A stretch of 64,000 nucleotides of DNA, taken from Pseudomonadota bacterium. Lineage in GTDB: Bacteria > Pseudomonadota > Gammaproteobacteria > Halothiobacillales > Halothiobacillaceae. A model generated the notes under the pieces. The model searched no databases, had not been told where the DNA came from, and saw nothing but the letters and a program-made list of their open reading frames with translations. Positions 1 to 8,264 of this stretch are shown in pieces. Made by a program: the position numbers and the translations under genes. The DNA lies in NCBI GenBank assembly GCA_021801265.1, contig JAJYYE010000001.1, positions 620,001 through 684,000 of the forward strand, written 5' to 3'. Position 1 is the first letter of the stretch; each line of letters begins with the position of its first letter.

Positions 1-292
1 TGTGGCGGTTCGGCCGCTACCCGTTTGTACGCCCGCTGTCTGGGAAATTGTAGGCCCGGTCTGTGAAACCGGCGATTTTCTGGGGCATGAGCGGCATTTA
101 GCGCTTGCTGAAGGTGACCTCATCGCTATTTTAGGTGCGGGTGCCTATGGATTTTCCATGGCCTCGAATTACAACACCCGGGGCCGTCCGGCGGAAGTGC
201 TGATCGATGCAGGCAGCGCGCATCTCATCCGCGCGCGCGAAACGACGGAGTCCTTATGGGTTAATGAGCAGATTCCGGTCAATTATCAATAG
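1..292 (+). CDS. lysA: Diaminopimelate decarboxylase, C-terminal part (partial)
   Basis: This is the last 96 or so residues of LysA, the PLP enzyme that decarboxylates meso-diaminopimelate to lysine in the cytoplasm. The frame is open to the window edge, so the start lies upstream. The C-terminal barrel signature is visible: VCETGDFL matches the family's C-E-S/T-G-D motif, whose Cys comes from the partner subunit's active site, and AYGFSMASNYN supplies the conserved Tyr that touches PLP. The gene ends in TAG, followed by a very AT-rich spacer leading to the peroxiredoxin gene. The PLP-lysine half cannot be seen. Confidence 0.93.
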   Translation, partial: VAVRPLPVCTPAVWEIVGPVCETGDFLGHERHLALAEGDLIAILGAGAYGFSMASNYNTRGRPAEVLIDAGSAHLIRARETTESLWVNEQIPVNYQ

Positions 293-319
293 AATAAAAT
301 TAGAAATATTTGTATATTG

Positions 320-356
320 ATAGGTTTTATCTATTGAAATAATTAAAACTTTTAAT
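320..356 (+). promoter_or_regulatory. Candidate OxyR binding site upstream of the peroxiredoxin-glutaredoxin gene
   Basis: ATAGGTTTTATCTAT at 320-334 fits every fixed position of the OxyR dyad ATAGnTnnnAnCTAT. Exactly seven bases later lies a second A/T palindrome (342-356), placed where the second OxyR dyad is expected but matching it poorly. The next gene is a peroxide-reducing enzyme, a known class of OxyR target. The spacer is very AT-rich, which raises the chance of a fortuitous match. No oxyR gene is in the window. Confidence 0.5.
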
Positions 357-458
357 TTCAAACGAAAAGCGGCTTAGCGTATTGTCATCACCCTTCAATG
401 AAAAAGGTTTTAACTCATTGGAAGGCCACCCCCCTATGAATCACTCAAGGAGAACATC

Positions 459-1193
459 ATGCTCGAAAATCGTGAAGGCCAACGTGTACCCCAGGCCATA
501 TTCCGCATCCGCCAAAATAATCAATGGGTCGATGTCACCACCGATGATCTGTTCAAAGGCAAAACTGTCGCGGTATTTTCCCTGCCCGGCGCGTTCACGC
601 CGACCTGCTCATCCAGCCATGTGCCCCGTTTTAATGAACTGGCACCGGTTTTTGCCCAGCATGGTGTCGATGACATCGTCTGTTTATCCGTGAACGATAC
701 GTTCGTGATGAATGAATGGGCGGCCGATCAAAAAGCCGAACACATCCACTTCATCCCCGACGGCAATGGCGAGTTCACCGCTGGCATGGGGATGTTGGTC
801 GATAAGGAAAACTTGGGTTTTGGCAAGCGCTCCTGGCGTTATTCGATGCTGGTACGCGATGGCGTGATTGAAAAGATGTTCATTGAGCCGAATGTTGAAG
901 GCGATCCCTACGAGGTGTCTGATGCCGACACCATGCTCGACTGGTTGGCGCCCAAGGCCGCTAAACCCCATTCCGTGATGTTGTTCTCTCGTCGTACCTG
1001 TCCATTCTGCGCACGTGCCAAAGGTATGTTGCACGATGCAGGTATGGCCTTCGACGAGATTTTGGTGGGCGAGCATGTCAATCTGCGCGCCTTGCGTGCG
1101 GCCACGGGTTCCGAGTCAGTGCCGCAGGTGTTTATCGACGGCAAGCTGATCGGCGGTAGCGATAACTTGGCCGAATGGATGGCGGCGCGCTAA
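459..1193 (+). CDS. Peroxiredoxin-glutaredoxin fusion (hybrid Prx5/Grx)
   Basis: This 244-residue cytoplasmic enzyme reduces peroxides with glutathione, using its own glutaredoxin domain as reductant. Residues about 3-165 are a Prx5-type peroxiredoxin with the peroxidatic Cys50 in PGAFTPTCS. Residues about 170-244 are a glutaredoxin with the dithiol motif C181-P-F-C184 and a later SVPQVFIDG segment that carries the cis-Pro. Such hybrids are known from Haemophilus, Neisseria and other proteobacteria. The ATG at 459 has a good AAGGAGA ribosome site 5-6 bases upstream. Glutathione reductase follows 158 bases downstream, which fits GSH-dependent peroxide reduction, and a candidate OxyR site lies in the upstream spacer. 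Confidence 0.95.
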   Translation: MLENREGQRVPQAIFRIRQNNQWVDVTTDDLFKGKTVAVFSLPGAFTPTCSSSHVPRFNELAPVFAQHGVDDIVCLSVNDTFVMNEWAADQKAEHIHFIPDGNGEFTAGMGMLVDKENLGFGKRSWRYSMLVRDGVIEKMFIEPNVEGDPYEVSDADTMLDWLAPKAAKPHSVMLFSRRTCPFCARAKGMLHDAGMAFDEILVGEHVNLRALRAATGSESVPQVFIDGKLIGGSDNLAEWMAAR

Positions 1194-1351
1194 GGGTTCA
1201 ACCCTGCGTTGCGTGTCGGCAGACTGACAGCGCCGACACCGAATCTCAAGCGGGTGTGCCCAGCACATCATTCCAAACTCAGACATCTTGGGCGCGCCCG
1301 TTTCGGCTTCGGATTGATTTTTATACTCACACAATATTAAGGTACGACTTC

Positions 1352-2719
1352 ATGACGACACATTACGATTTGATTGTGCTCGGCGGCGGTTCGGGTGGTT
1401 TGGCGGTGGCTGAACGCGCGGTACAGTACGGTCAGCGCGTGGCCGTCATTGAGCCGCATAAACTCGGTGGCACCTGTGTGAATTTAGGCTGCGTGCCGAA
1501 GAAGGTCATGTGGTATGCCGCGAACATGGCGCATGCGCGTCACGAGGCGGAAGGCTGGGGTTTTGCACCCCTGCATGACCGCGTGGATTTCGCCAAACTG
1601 GTTGCTGGCCGACGGCAGTTTGTCGATAACATCACCCAGTTTTGGGATGGTTATGCGGTCGATCTTGGTATTGACATCATTCAGGGGTGGGGCGTTTTAA
1701 CGGGGGCAAATACCGTCAGCGTCAACGGTCAGTGTTATACCGCACCGCACATTGTGCTTTCCACGGGTGGCAAACCCTTGGTGCCCCCCGTGCCCGGTGC
1801 GGCGTTAGGTATTACCTCGGATGGGTTTTTTGATCTTGAAATCCTGCCCGAACGGGTCGCCGTGATCGGTGGTGGTTACATCGGTGTTGAGTTGGCGGGC
1901 GTGTTGCATGCACTCGGCAGCGCGGTGACCTTGCTGGATATGCTGGATTCCGTGATTGCGCCGTTTGATTCGATTCTGCGTGAAACGGCGACCGAAAATT
2001 TGCAGACCTTGGGCATCAAATTGCATCTGCCGTTCAAAGTGCAGCAACTGATCCAAGGTGCCGAGGGCAAATACATCGAAAGCACCAGTGGCGAACGCCT
2101 GGGGCCCTTTGACGTCATCATTTGGGCCGTAGGCCGTGCGCCGCATACGCGCGAATTGGGCTTGGAGGCGGCGTGCGTGCGCATGCAACCCAACGGCATT
2201 ATCCCGACCGATGAATACCAAAACACCAATGTGCCCAGTATTTATGCCATTGGTGACATCACCGGGCGTGCGCCACTGACACCCGTGGCCATTGCAGCGG
2301 GCCGACAATTGGCTGAACGCTTGTTCAATGGAAAAACGACCGCCAAGCTCGACTACAGCACTATTCCCACGGTGGTATTTGCCCATCCGCCCATTGGTAC
2401 GGTAGGACTCACTGAAGACGCCGCGCGGGCAGAGTTCGGCGATACGTCCGTGACAATTTATGAGACTCGCTTCACACCCATGCGCTACGCGCTCTCAGCC
2501 CAAGGCTTTAAAACCGCGATGAAACTGGTATGCGTTGGCGAAAATCAGCGCGTGATTGGGTTGCACATGATTGGCGATGGTGTGGATGAAATGCTCCAGG
2601 GTTTTGCGGTAGCGGTGAAGGCCGGTTTAACCAAAGCCCAGTTCGATGCCACCGTCGCTATTCACCCTACGGCTTCTGAAGAGCTGGTGACGATGAAAAC
2701 CCCGCGTAGCGATACCTAA
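1352..2719 (+). CDS. gor: Glutathione-disulfide reductase
   Basis: This 455-residue FAD/NADPH enzyme reduces GSSG to GSH and so regenerates the reductant of the upstream peroxiredoxin-glutaredoxin. It starts with an FAD Rossmann motif (LGGGSGG), then the redox disulfide C42-V-N-L-G-C47, a second nucleotide motif (GGGYIGVEL), the [12 protein letters not shown] segment, and the C-terminal HPTASEE that holds the base His of the partner subunit. The frame is open further upstream, but the ATG at 1352 begins directly before the Rossmann strand as in the family. The metR gene starts 3 bases after the stop, so the two are probably co-transcribed. Confidence 0.95.
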   Translation: MTTHYDLIVLGGGSGGLAVAERAVQYGQRVAVIEPHKLGGTCVNLGCVPKKVMWYAANMAHARHEAEGWGFAPLHDRVDFAKLVAGRRQFVDNITQFWDGYAVDLGIDIIQGWGVLTGANTVSVNGQCYTAPHIVLSTGGKPLVPPVPGAALGITSDGFFDLEILPERVAVIGGGYIGVELAGVLHALGSAVTLLDMLDSVIAPFDSILRETATENLQTLGIKLHLPFKVQQLIQGAEGKYIESTSGERLGPFDVIIWAVGRAPHTRELGLEAACVRMQPNGIIPTDEYQNTNVPSIYAIGDITGRAPLTPVAIAAGRQLAERLFNGKTTAKLDYSTIPTVVFAHPPIGTVGLTEDAARAEFGDTSVTIYETRFTPMRYALSAQGFKTAMKLVCVGENQRVIGLHMIGDGVDEMLQGFAVAVKAGLTKAQFDATVAIHPTASEELVTMKTPRSDT

Positions 2720-2722
2720 ACC

Positions 2723-3643
2723 ATGTTCCTGGAAACGCGCCACCTGCGCACGATTCGTGCGATTGTCGACAGCGAGTCGTTGGCATTGGCGGCTGAGCAG
2801 TTGCACCTCACGCAATCGGCGCTCTCACATCAGATTCGCGCCATTGAGGCATATTACGGCCTGCCGCTATTTTCCCGGCGCTCCCGCCCGATGCAGCCGA
2901 CCCCCGCCGGGCGGCGGTTTTTGCACGCGGCAGCGCAAGTGCTGCCTTTGATGGATGCGCTGGATCGAGATTTGCGACAATTGGCGGGTGGCGACACCGG
3001 GCGGTTATTTATCGCACTTGAATGCCATTCCTGTTTTTCCTGGCTACTGCCCACCCTCGATGCCTACCGAGAACAATGGCCGAATATCGACACCGATTTA
3101 TCGCTCTCGCATAGTTTTGATGCGCTGGATGCCTTGGTGCGTGGCTTGGTGGACGCGGTGGTGAGTTCGGATCCGGTGGATAACCCCGCGATCTGCTTTG
3201 TGCCGCTGTTTCATTACGATGTGGTTTTGACCCTTGCGCCCCAGCATCCTTTGGCCGCCGAGTCGTTTATCACGCCACAGATGCTCGCCGATCAAACCGT
3301 GATTACCTATCCGGTCAGCCGCAATCGCCTGGATGTTTTTTCACGGTTTTTGGAACCTGCTGGCATCGAGCCCGCCGCGACACGCAGTTCAGAGCTTACC
3401 GTGATGATTGCCCAATGGGTCGCCAATCAGCGTGGGGTGGCGGCGTTGCCGGCCTGGGCGGTGGCGGATGAACTCGCCCGCGGCTCAATCATTGCGCGCC
3501 CCTTGGGGGAAGCGGGGATGAGGGCCACGTTGTATTTGGCCTTTCGAAGACAAGAGCGCGATTTGGCGTATGTATCTGCATTGGTTGATACCGCGCAATC
3601 CTCCGCGCGCAAGGTGTTGGCGGATATTCGTATTGCATCCTAA
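2723..3643 (+). CDS. metR: LysR-family regulator, MetR type
   Basis: This 306-residue LysR-type regulator has a winged-helix DNA-binding domain at about residues 3-62 (LTQSALSHQIRAIE) followed by a periplasmic-binding-like effector domain. Several segments match MetR, the homocysteine-responsive activator of methionine genes, closely: ALECHSCFSWLLP, YPVSRNRLDVFSRFLEPAGI and GVAALPAWAV. Residence directly after gor suggests a common transcript, though MetR usually lies next to metE or another target gene, which is not present here. The call to the LysR family is certain; MetR identity rests on motif similarity. Confidence 0.85.
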   Translation: MFLETRHLRTIRAIVDSESLALAAEQLHLTQSALSHQIRAIEAYYGLPLFSRRSRPMQPTPAGRRFLHAAAQVLPLMDALDRDLRQLAGGDTGRLFIALECHSCFSWLLPTLDAYREQWPNIDTDLSLSHSFDALDALVRGLVDAVVSSDPVDNPAICFVPLFHYDVVLTLAPQHPLAAESFITPQMLADQTVITYPVSRNRLDVFSRFLEPAGIEPAATRSSELTVMIAQWVANQRGVAALPAWAVADELARGSIIARPLGEAGMRATLYLAFRRQERDLAYVSALVDTAQSSARKVLADIRIAS

Positions 3644-3660
3644 CGGTGCCGGGTTGCGTG

Positions 3661-6255
3661 TTATCCGGCGGCGACATCATCACGGGGTAATGGCAGTTTT
3701 TCGGCCAGCAAGTGACCTTGAACCCAAGTAATCCCGGCAGCACGCACGGCGGCCAAGTGTTCGGGCGTTTCGATTTTTGTGGCGATGACGGTCACAGAGA
3801 GCGCACGCGCCAAACCCAGCACGCTATCGATAAATGCGCGATCCCGCGTGATACGCTCGCGGTTCGCGAGCCAATCCGCATCGATTTTTACGTAATTCAC
3901 GGCATAACGGCGCAGATGCTGAAAAATCCAATGGCCGGAACTGGCATTGTCGATCGCAAATTTAAAACCAAATCCGTGCAAGGATTCGATAAAACGATCT
4001 AATAAATTCAGGTCGGCCAGCGACTCACGTTCGTTGAGCTCAAATACCAACCGACTGCGGGCAATGCCGGCTGAATCGGCTAAATCCGCCATGTCCTGCA
4101 AAAATGTGGGCGCCCGTACGGTGCGGGGCGAAATATGTACAAATAGTAAGCCATCACATTGATTGGTGGTTTTTGAGCGTAAAACCTCAGCGATCACCAC
4201 GCGGTCGAACGACTCGACCTCGCCTCTGCGCTCAATCATGCTCATAAATTCCTGTGCCATTAACCAGTGTTGACCGACGTATACCTGCGCAAATAACTCC
4301 ATCCCAATCCGTTGCATTAACAAGTCTTCGAGTCGCTCGGTGATGGCATCCTGGATGGCAAAAATTGACTGGTAAAACAACTGCGGCGGTTGTTCGTTTA
4401 ATGCATCGAAGAGCGCATTTTCTTCGACCAAAGGCGTGACCAGATCGGCGAGTGGCGCATCAGGGTCAGGTAAAGACAGTTGATTTTTGCCCGCCAACTT
4501 TGCGCGATACATCTGGCTATCGGCAATCGCAAATAATCCACGCGCGCTATCCGCATGGGTTAAGCCAATGGCAATGCCGATCGACAGTGACGCATTGACG
4601 GTGTGACCGTCGGGTGTTTTTATCGACAAGGTGCGGAGTCGAGTTAAGAGGCGGCTCGCCACCCTATGGGCTTCTTTTTCCCCTGCTTCGGGTAAAATAG
4701 CCGCGAACTCATCCCCGCCATAGCGCGCTAACATATCGCCAGCGCGCAGGGTATCCTGCATCTGTTCAGCCGCTTGGTGCAAAAACAGATCCCCGAAGGC
4801 ATGGCCATAGGAGTCATTGATTACCTTGAAGTTATCCATGTCGATAACCAGTAAACTGAACAGGTAATCATGCCGTCGCGCTCGCCCCACCTCATACTCA
4901 AGTAGTGACCAAAACATTCGCTGGTTGTAGAGCTGCGTGAGTGGGTCACGGGTGGCATAAAACTCCAGATCCTCGGTGTGCTTTTCGATCGCGCGCACCG
5001 AGCCGACAACATTCAGCATGGTCGAGAGAATGGATTCAATCACCAATCGCGCCACGGGTGATTGATCCTGATCGAACGGCAAAATCAGGCCTACAACGCC
5101 CCGCATCGGCGGGGTATCCATCGTGAGCTCTTTGGTGCGAATATCGAGCAAACGGGCATTGGTCAGTGTGGGTCTGCTGGATTTATCCATCGGATGTTGC
5201 CGTGGTACCAACATGGCCGCCGATAGGCCCAGGATTTCCCCCACACGTTGCTGGACGCGAAAACTCAGGGTGGCGGCTACGGTTTCTTCAGTGGTATCAA
5301 ACCAAAACAATTCGACGCCCGGTGGTCGATCCCCTACGGCAAAGGCGGTAAATACGCCGTGAATGGGCAGTACCGTGTTGATCTCTCGCAATAAATCGCG
5401 CACATAGCGCCGCCAATCGCGCACCACGTCCGAGGTGATGACAAACCGCTCAAGTAAGCGAATTTCAAATTCCAGCAGATTGCGATCCACTGCTAGGTTG
5501 CGTAATTTATCGGTGAGGCCATCCACTTCAACCAACACGTCATCCAGCTCGGAAAAGCCCGTATGCGCATCACTAAATCGGACATGCGCTAAATCTTCAA
5601 CGCACTCGACTTGGCCAATCGCTGTTTTAAGCCGACGCAGTGAGCGCCCCATCCGGTCGCTCAACAGTACCGCGATCAGTAGCGCCGCCAACAAGGGGAT
5701 GGGCATAATCACGAGCAGTCGGTTAAATAAATCCTGATGTGCTTTTTGGGTTAACGCGGCCACGGGCTGAGCAATGGATAAAACGCCCAGCACATTGCCC
5801 GCGCGGGCATTGGTGTGACACCGCAGGCACTGCGCTTCGGCGATCAAGGGGCGATCGTAACGAATCACGCCATCATTCATTCGGGTTTGGGTGTGTCCGG
5901 TGGAAAACACCGACACCACCAAGGGATCGGCTTCGGGTTGGCTGATGGGGCCAAACAGTTCAATCACCTTACTGCCCCGATACAGCTCAATCTGCGCGCC
6001 ATTGTCACCGCCTTGCGAGCGAATGGTGTGCAAAAACTCATTCAGTTGCGCACGCGTCCACCCTTGGCGCATGATTTGATACATGGCATTAAAGGTCCCA
6101 TCCGCCAGTGAGGCCGACATCTCGGTTGCCGATTGGCGTACGGTGCGATCAAACACATCGGCGGTCGTCCAGTACATGGCCAAAGCCACCAACACCGAAA
6201 CAGCCAAAGCCGCCGCAACAATCAAGAGTCGAATCGAACGCAACCATCGCGCCAT
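3661..6255 (-). CDS. Membrane c-haem sensor with GGDEF and degenerate EAL domains
   Basis: This 864-residue protein has a TM helix at about 10-28, a periplasmic sensor region carrying a CXXCH haem c motif (CLRCH, 143-147), a second TM at about 179-198, a GAF-like linker, a GGDEF domain (GGDEF at 513-517, active-site type) and a C-terminal EAL-like domain from about 625. A product-inhibition I-site RxxD (RAGD, 504-507) lies five residues before GGDEF. The EAL part has lost key residues: ELFAQ for EALxR, IDNASS for DDFG-G, and ATKIET for AEGVET. I infer a cyclic-di-GMP synthase with a non-catalytic EAL, sensing redox state or a gas ligand through haem. It converges with metR. Confidence 0.88.
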   Translation of the reverse strand: MARWLRSIRLLIVAAALAVSVLVALAMYWTTADVFDRTVRQSATEMSASLADGTFNAMYQIMRQGWTRAQLNEFLHTIRSQGGDNGAQIELYRGSKVIELFGPISQPEADPLVVSVFSTGHTQTRMNDGVIRYDRPLIAEAQCLRCHTNARAGNVLGVLSIAQPVAALTQKAHQDLFNRLLVIMPIPLLAALLIAVLLSDRMGRSLRRLKTAIGQVECVEDLAHVRFSDAHTGFSELDDVLVEVDGLTDKLRNLAVDRNLLEFEIRLLERFVITSDVVRDWRRYVRDLLREINTVLPIHGVFTAFAVGDRPPGVELFWFDTTEETVAATLSFRVQQRVGEILGLSAAMLVPRQHPMDKSSRPTLTNARLLDIRTKELTMDTPPMRGVVGLILPFDQDQSPVARLVIESILSTMLNVVGSVRAIEKHTEDLEFYATRDPLTQLYNQRMFWSLLEYEVGRARRHDYLFSLLVIDMDNFKVINDSYGHAFGDLFLHQAAEQMQDTLRAGDMLARYGGDEFAAILPEAGEKEAHRVASRLLTRLRTLSIKTPDGHTVNASLSIGIAIGLTHADSARGLFAIADSQMYRAKLAGKNQLSLPDPDAPLADLVTPLVEENALFDALNEQPPQLFYQSIFAIQDAITERLEDLLMQRIGMELFAQVYVGQHWLMAQEFMSMIERRGEVESFDRVVIAEVLRSKTTNQCDGLLFVHISPRTVRAPTFLQDMADLADSAGIARSRLVFELNERESLADLNLLDRFIESLHGFGFKFAIDNASSGHWIFQHLRRYAVNYVKIDADWLANRERITRDRAFIDSVLGLARALSVTVIATKIETPEHLAAVRAAGITWVQGHLLAEKLPLPRDDVAAG

Positions 6256-6451
6256 ACAGGGTGTATATCCTTGAAAAAGACAAAAGTTACGCGCTATTTT
6301 TTATGCGTATCACGAAAAACGCGGCACGGCGTAACGACTTTGATACAGAGCAAATCCCATTTGCTCTCAACGTAATTTAAGTAAATTAGTGTAAACGAAA
6401 ATAGTGGGGGTAAAAATCAGGGTTTATTGGGGGGGATAAGCAAATCTAGGG

Positions 6452-7141
6452 TTATATATCCTCAGGGACGAGGGGGACGCCTGATTCGGATGGATCTGAT
6501 TCTGATAAGCCGGGTTCCGGGGTTGGGGGCTCTGACACATCAGGCTCAATGCCTGACGCCAGCCACTCGCTTAAAATAGCCCGTGTTTGCGGTACGCCCA
6601 CCCCGCGCAACCCCGAAAAAGGCAACCACTGCACCGCCGCGAGGGATGCCTCGCGTTTGAGGGCAAAGACGGCCTTGCTAATCTCATTCTGGCTGAGTTT
6701 GTCGGACTTATTGAGCAAGCATAAAATCGGCAATTGTCGATCGATCGCATATTCAATCATTTGCTGGTCCGTTTCCTTTAAAGGATGGCGAATATCCATG
6801 ATGATGACCACGCCAGCGAGTGAGCGGCGCTCGGCGAAGTAGGCTGCCAGCGCATCACCCCAGCGCTTGCGCATGGCTTCGGGGACTTTGGCATACCCAT
6901 AGCCGGGTAAATCGACAAAACGTCGCGTTTCGTCACCCAACCCAAATAGATTGATGAGCTGGGTGCGTCCTGGCGTGCGGGAGGTGCGCGCCAGGCTTTT
7001 TTGCCCCACCAATGCGTTGAGCACCGTGGATTTTCCCGCATTCGAACGCCCTGCGAACGCGATTTCTGCCCCGAAATCGTCAGTCAGCTCTTTGGTTGAC
7101 GGTGCGCTTTTAATAAAAAATGCCGTCCTGAAATCAATCAT
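6452..7141 (-). CDS. engB: Ribosome-biogenesis GTPase EngB (YsxC/YihA)
   Basis: This 229-residue TRAFAC GTPase is needed for large-subunit ribosome assembly. It has the P-loop GRSNAGKS at 31-38, the switch II motif DLPGYGYAKVP and the base-recognition LNKSDK. The core ends near residue 200 and is followed by a Pro/Glu/Ser-rich tail of about 30 residues that is probably disordered. It is divergent from the cytochrome c4 gene, an arrangement also found in pseudomonads. The preceding 297 bases (7142-7437) must contain both promoters; I could not assign -10/-35 boxes with confidence. Confidence 0.95.
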   Translation of the reverse strand: MIDFRTAFFIKSAPSTKELTDDFGAEIAFAGRSNAGKSTVLNALVGQKSLARTSRTPGRTQLINLFGLGDETRRFVDLPGYGYAKVPEAMRKRWGDALAAYFAERRSLAGVVIIMDIRHPLKETDQQMIEYAIDRQLPILCLLNKSDKLSQNEISKAVFALKREASLAAVQWLPFSGLRGVGVPQTRAILSEWLASGIEPDVSEPPTPEPGLSESDPSESGVPLVPEDI

Positions 7142-7437
7142 CGCCTAAGCTCTCCATCATAAGTTTTCGGTCATCATACGCGTCCCAAGACTGGGGTATG
7201 CGAAAATGGAACGGTAGCCTGAATAAACCCCTTCTAGGTGGGTATTGATTGATCCGAATCCCACGGTACGGTTATCACTGTTAAACTGCAGCGGTTTTCG
7301 GCTGGAAATAGGGATGGGTTCTCCGCCCCAACGGCTTTCACGGGGCTTTGACGGTGAATATTTCCGCCTGCCTTGTCCTTGATACACAGGTTTTTCGAAC
7401 CCCAATGGTTTTTGAATTGATTTTGAACAGGTGCCCT

Positions 7438-8088
7438 ATGAGTCAGTCACGTTTGTCCTTCGTCATTTTTGTGCTCCGTCAAACCGCGCTTAACGGCGTT
7501 TTGGCGCTTGGTTTGACCTTGTCCGGCAGCTTGGCTGTGATGGCGGGCGGCGATATTCAAGCCGGTTTGGAGGCCAGCAAGACGTGTGCGGCTTGTCACG
7601 GCGCCGACGGCAATAGCGGGGTGCCGATGTTTCCTTCTATTGCGGGGCAGGGGGCGGGGTATATCGCCGAACAGTTGCACGCGTTTCGCGATGGCAATCG
7701 CGTCAATGTACTCATGAGTCCACAGGCAAAAGCACTCACGGACACGCAAATTACCGATCTGGCGGCGTATTTTGCAGCGCAGAAACGGGTGGTAAAAACC
7801 GCAAGTACGGATGATTCCATCCCTGGCGCCCATTTATGGAAGTTTGGCGGCCATGCCAATACGATTGCGGCCTGCGCTGCTTGCCATGGTGCCCAAGGCC
7901 AGGGTAATCAACCCGCTGGTTTCCCCGCCTTACGGGGTCTGACGTCGCAATATGTATTGGAATCGTTGATGGCCTATCGTAACAATGAACGCAAAACCGA
8001 ACACGCCGACATCATGGTCAGCATCGCCAGCAAGTTAAGTGACGATGACATGCACGATTTGGCTAAGCACGTCGCAACCTTTCCTTGA
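7438..8088 (+). CDS. Dihaem cytochrome c4
   Basis: This 216-residue periplasmic electron carrier has two similar monohaem halves. A signal peptide (hydrophobic about 8-35, cleavage near VMAGG) is followed by CAACH at 50-54 and CAACH at 146-150, with candidate axial Met ligands in VLMSPQAKAL and ADIMVSIASKL. Cytochrome c4 usually links the bc1 complex to terminal oxidases. The ATG at 7438 is chosen because it sits just before the signal peptide; the frame is open 30 codons further upstream. The resB and ccsA genes needed for haem c attachment follow on the same strand. Confidence 0.94.
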   Translation: MSQSRLSFVIFVLRQTALNGVLALGLTLSGSLAVMAGGDIQAGLEASKTCAACHGADGNSGVPMFPSIAGQGAGYIAEQLHAFRDGNRVNVLMSPQAKALTDTQITDLAAYFAAQKRVVKTASTDDSIPGAHLWKFGGHANTIAACAACHGAQGQGNQPAGFPALRGLTSQYVLESLMAYRNNERKTEHADIMVSIASKLSDDDMHDLAKHVATFP

Positions 8089-8264
8089 AATTAACGTAGT
8101 GCTGTTTTTTTTGGGGTCAGTCGATCTGATCGAGAGAATGTTTCTCCCTTTGGTGGTTCAGGGCTGAAATAGCCAAGTATCGCGCTCGGGAACTTGTGGC
8201 GCCTGAATCGCTCTCACCTCTCCTAGGCTATTGTTTAACTTAATTTCGACCATAGGCAGCGCGC

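Noticed and set aside
342-356. The second A/T palindrome as a full OxyR dyad
   Set aside because: Only its position is right; it fits few of the fixed consensus bases and lies in very AT-rich DNA.
1175-1351. A longer gor product starting at 1175
   Set aside because: The extra 59 residues overlap the previous gene, are unlike the family, and precede the Rossmann motif that normally starts the protein.
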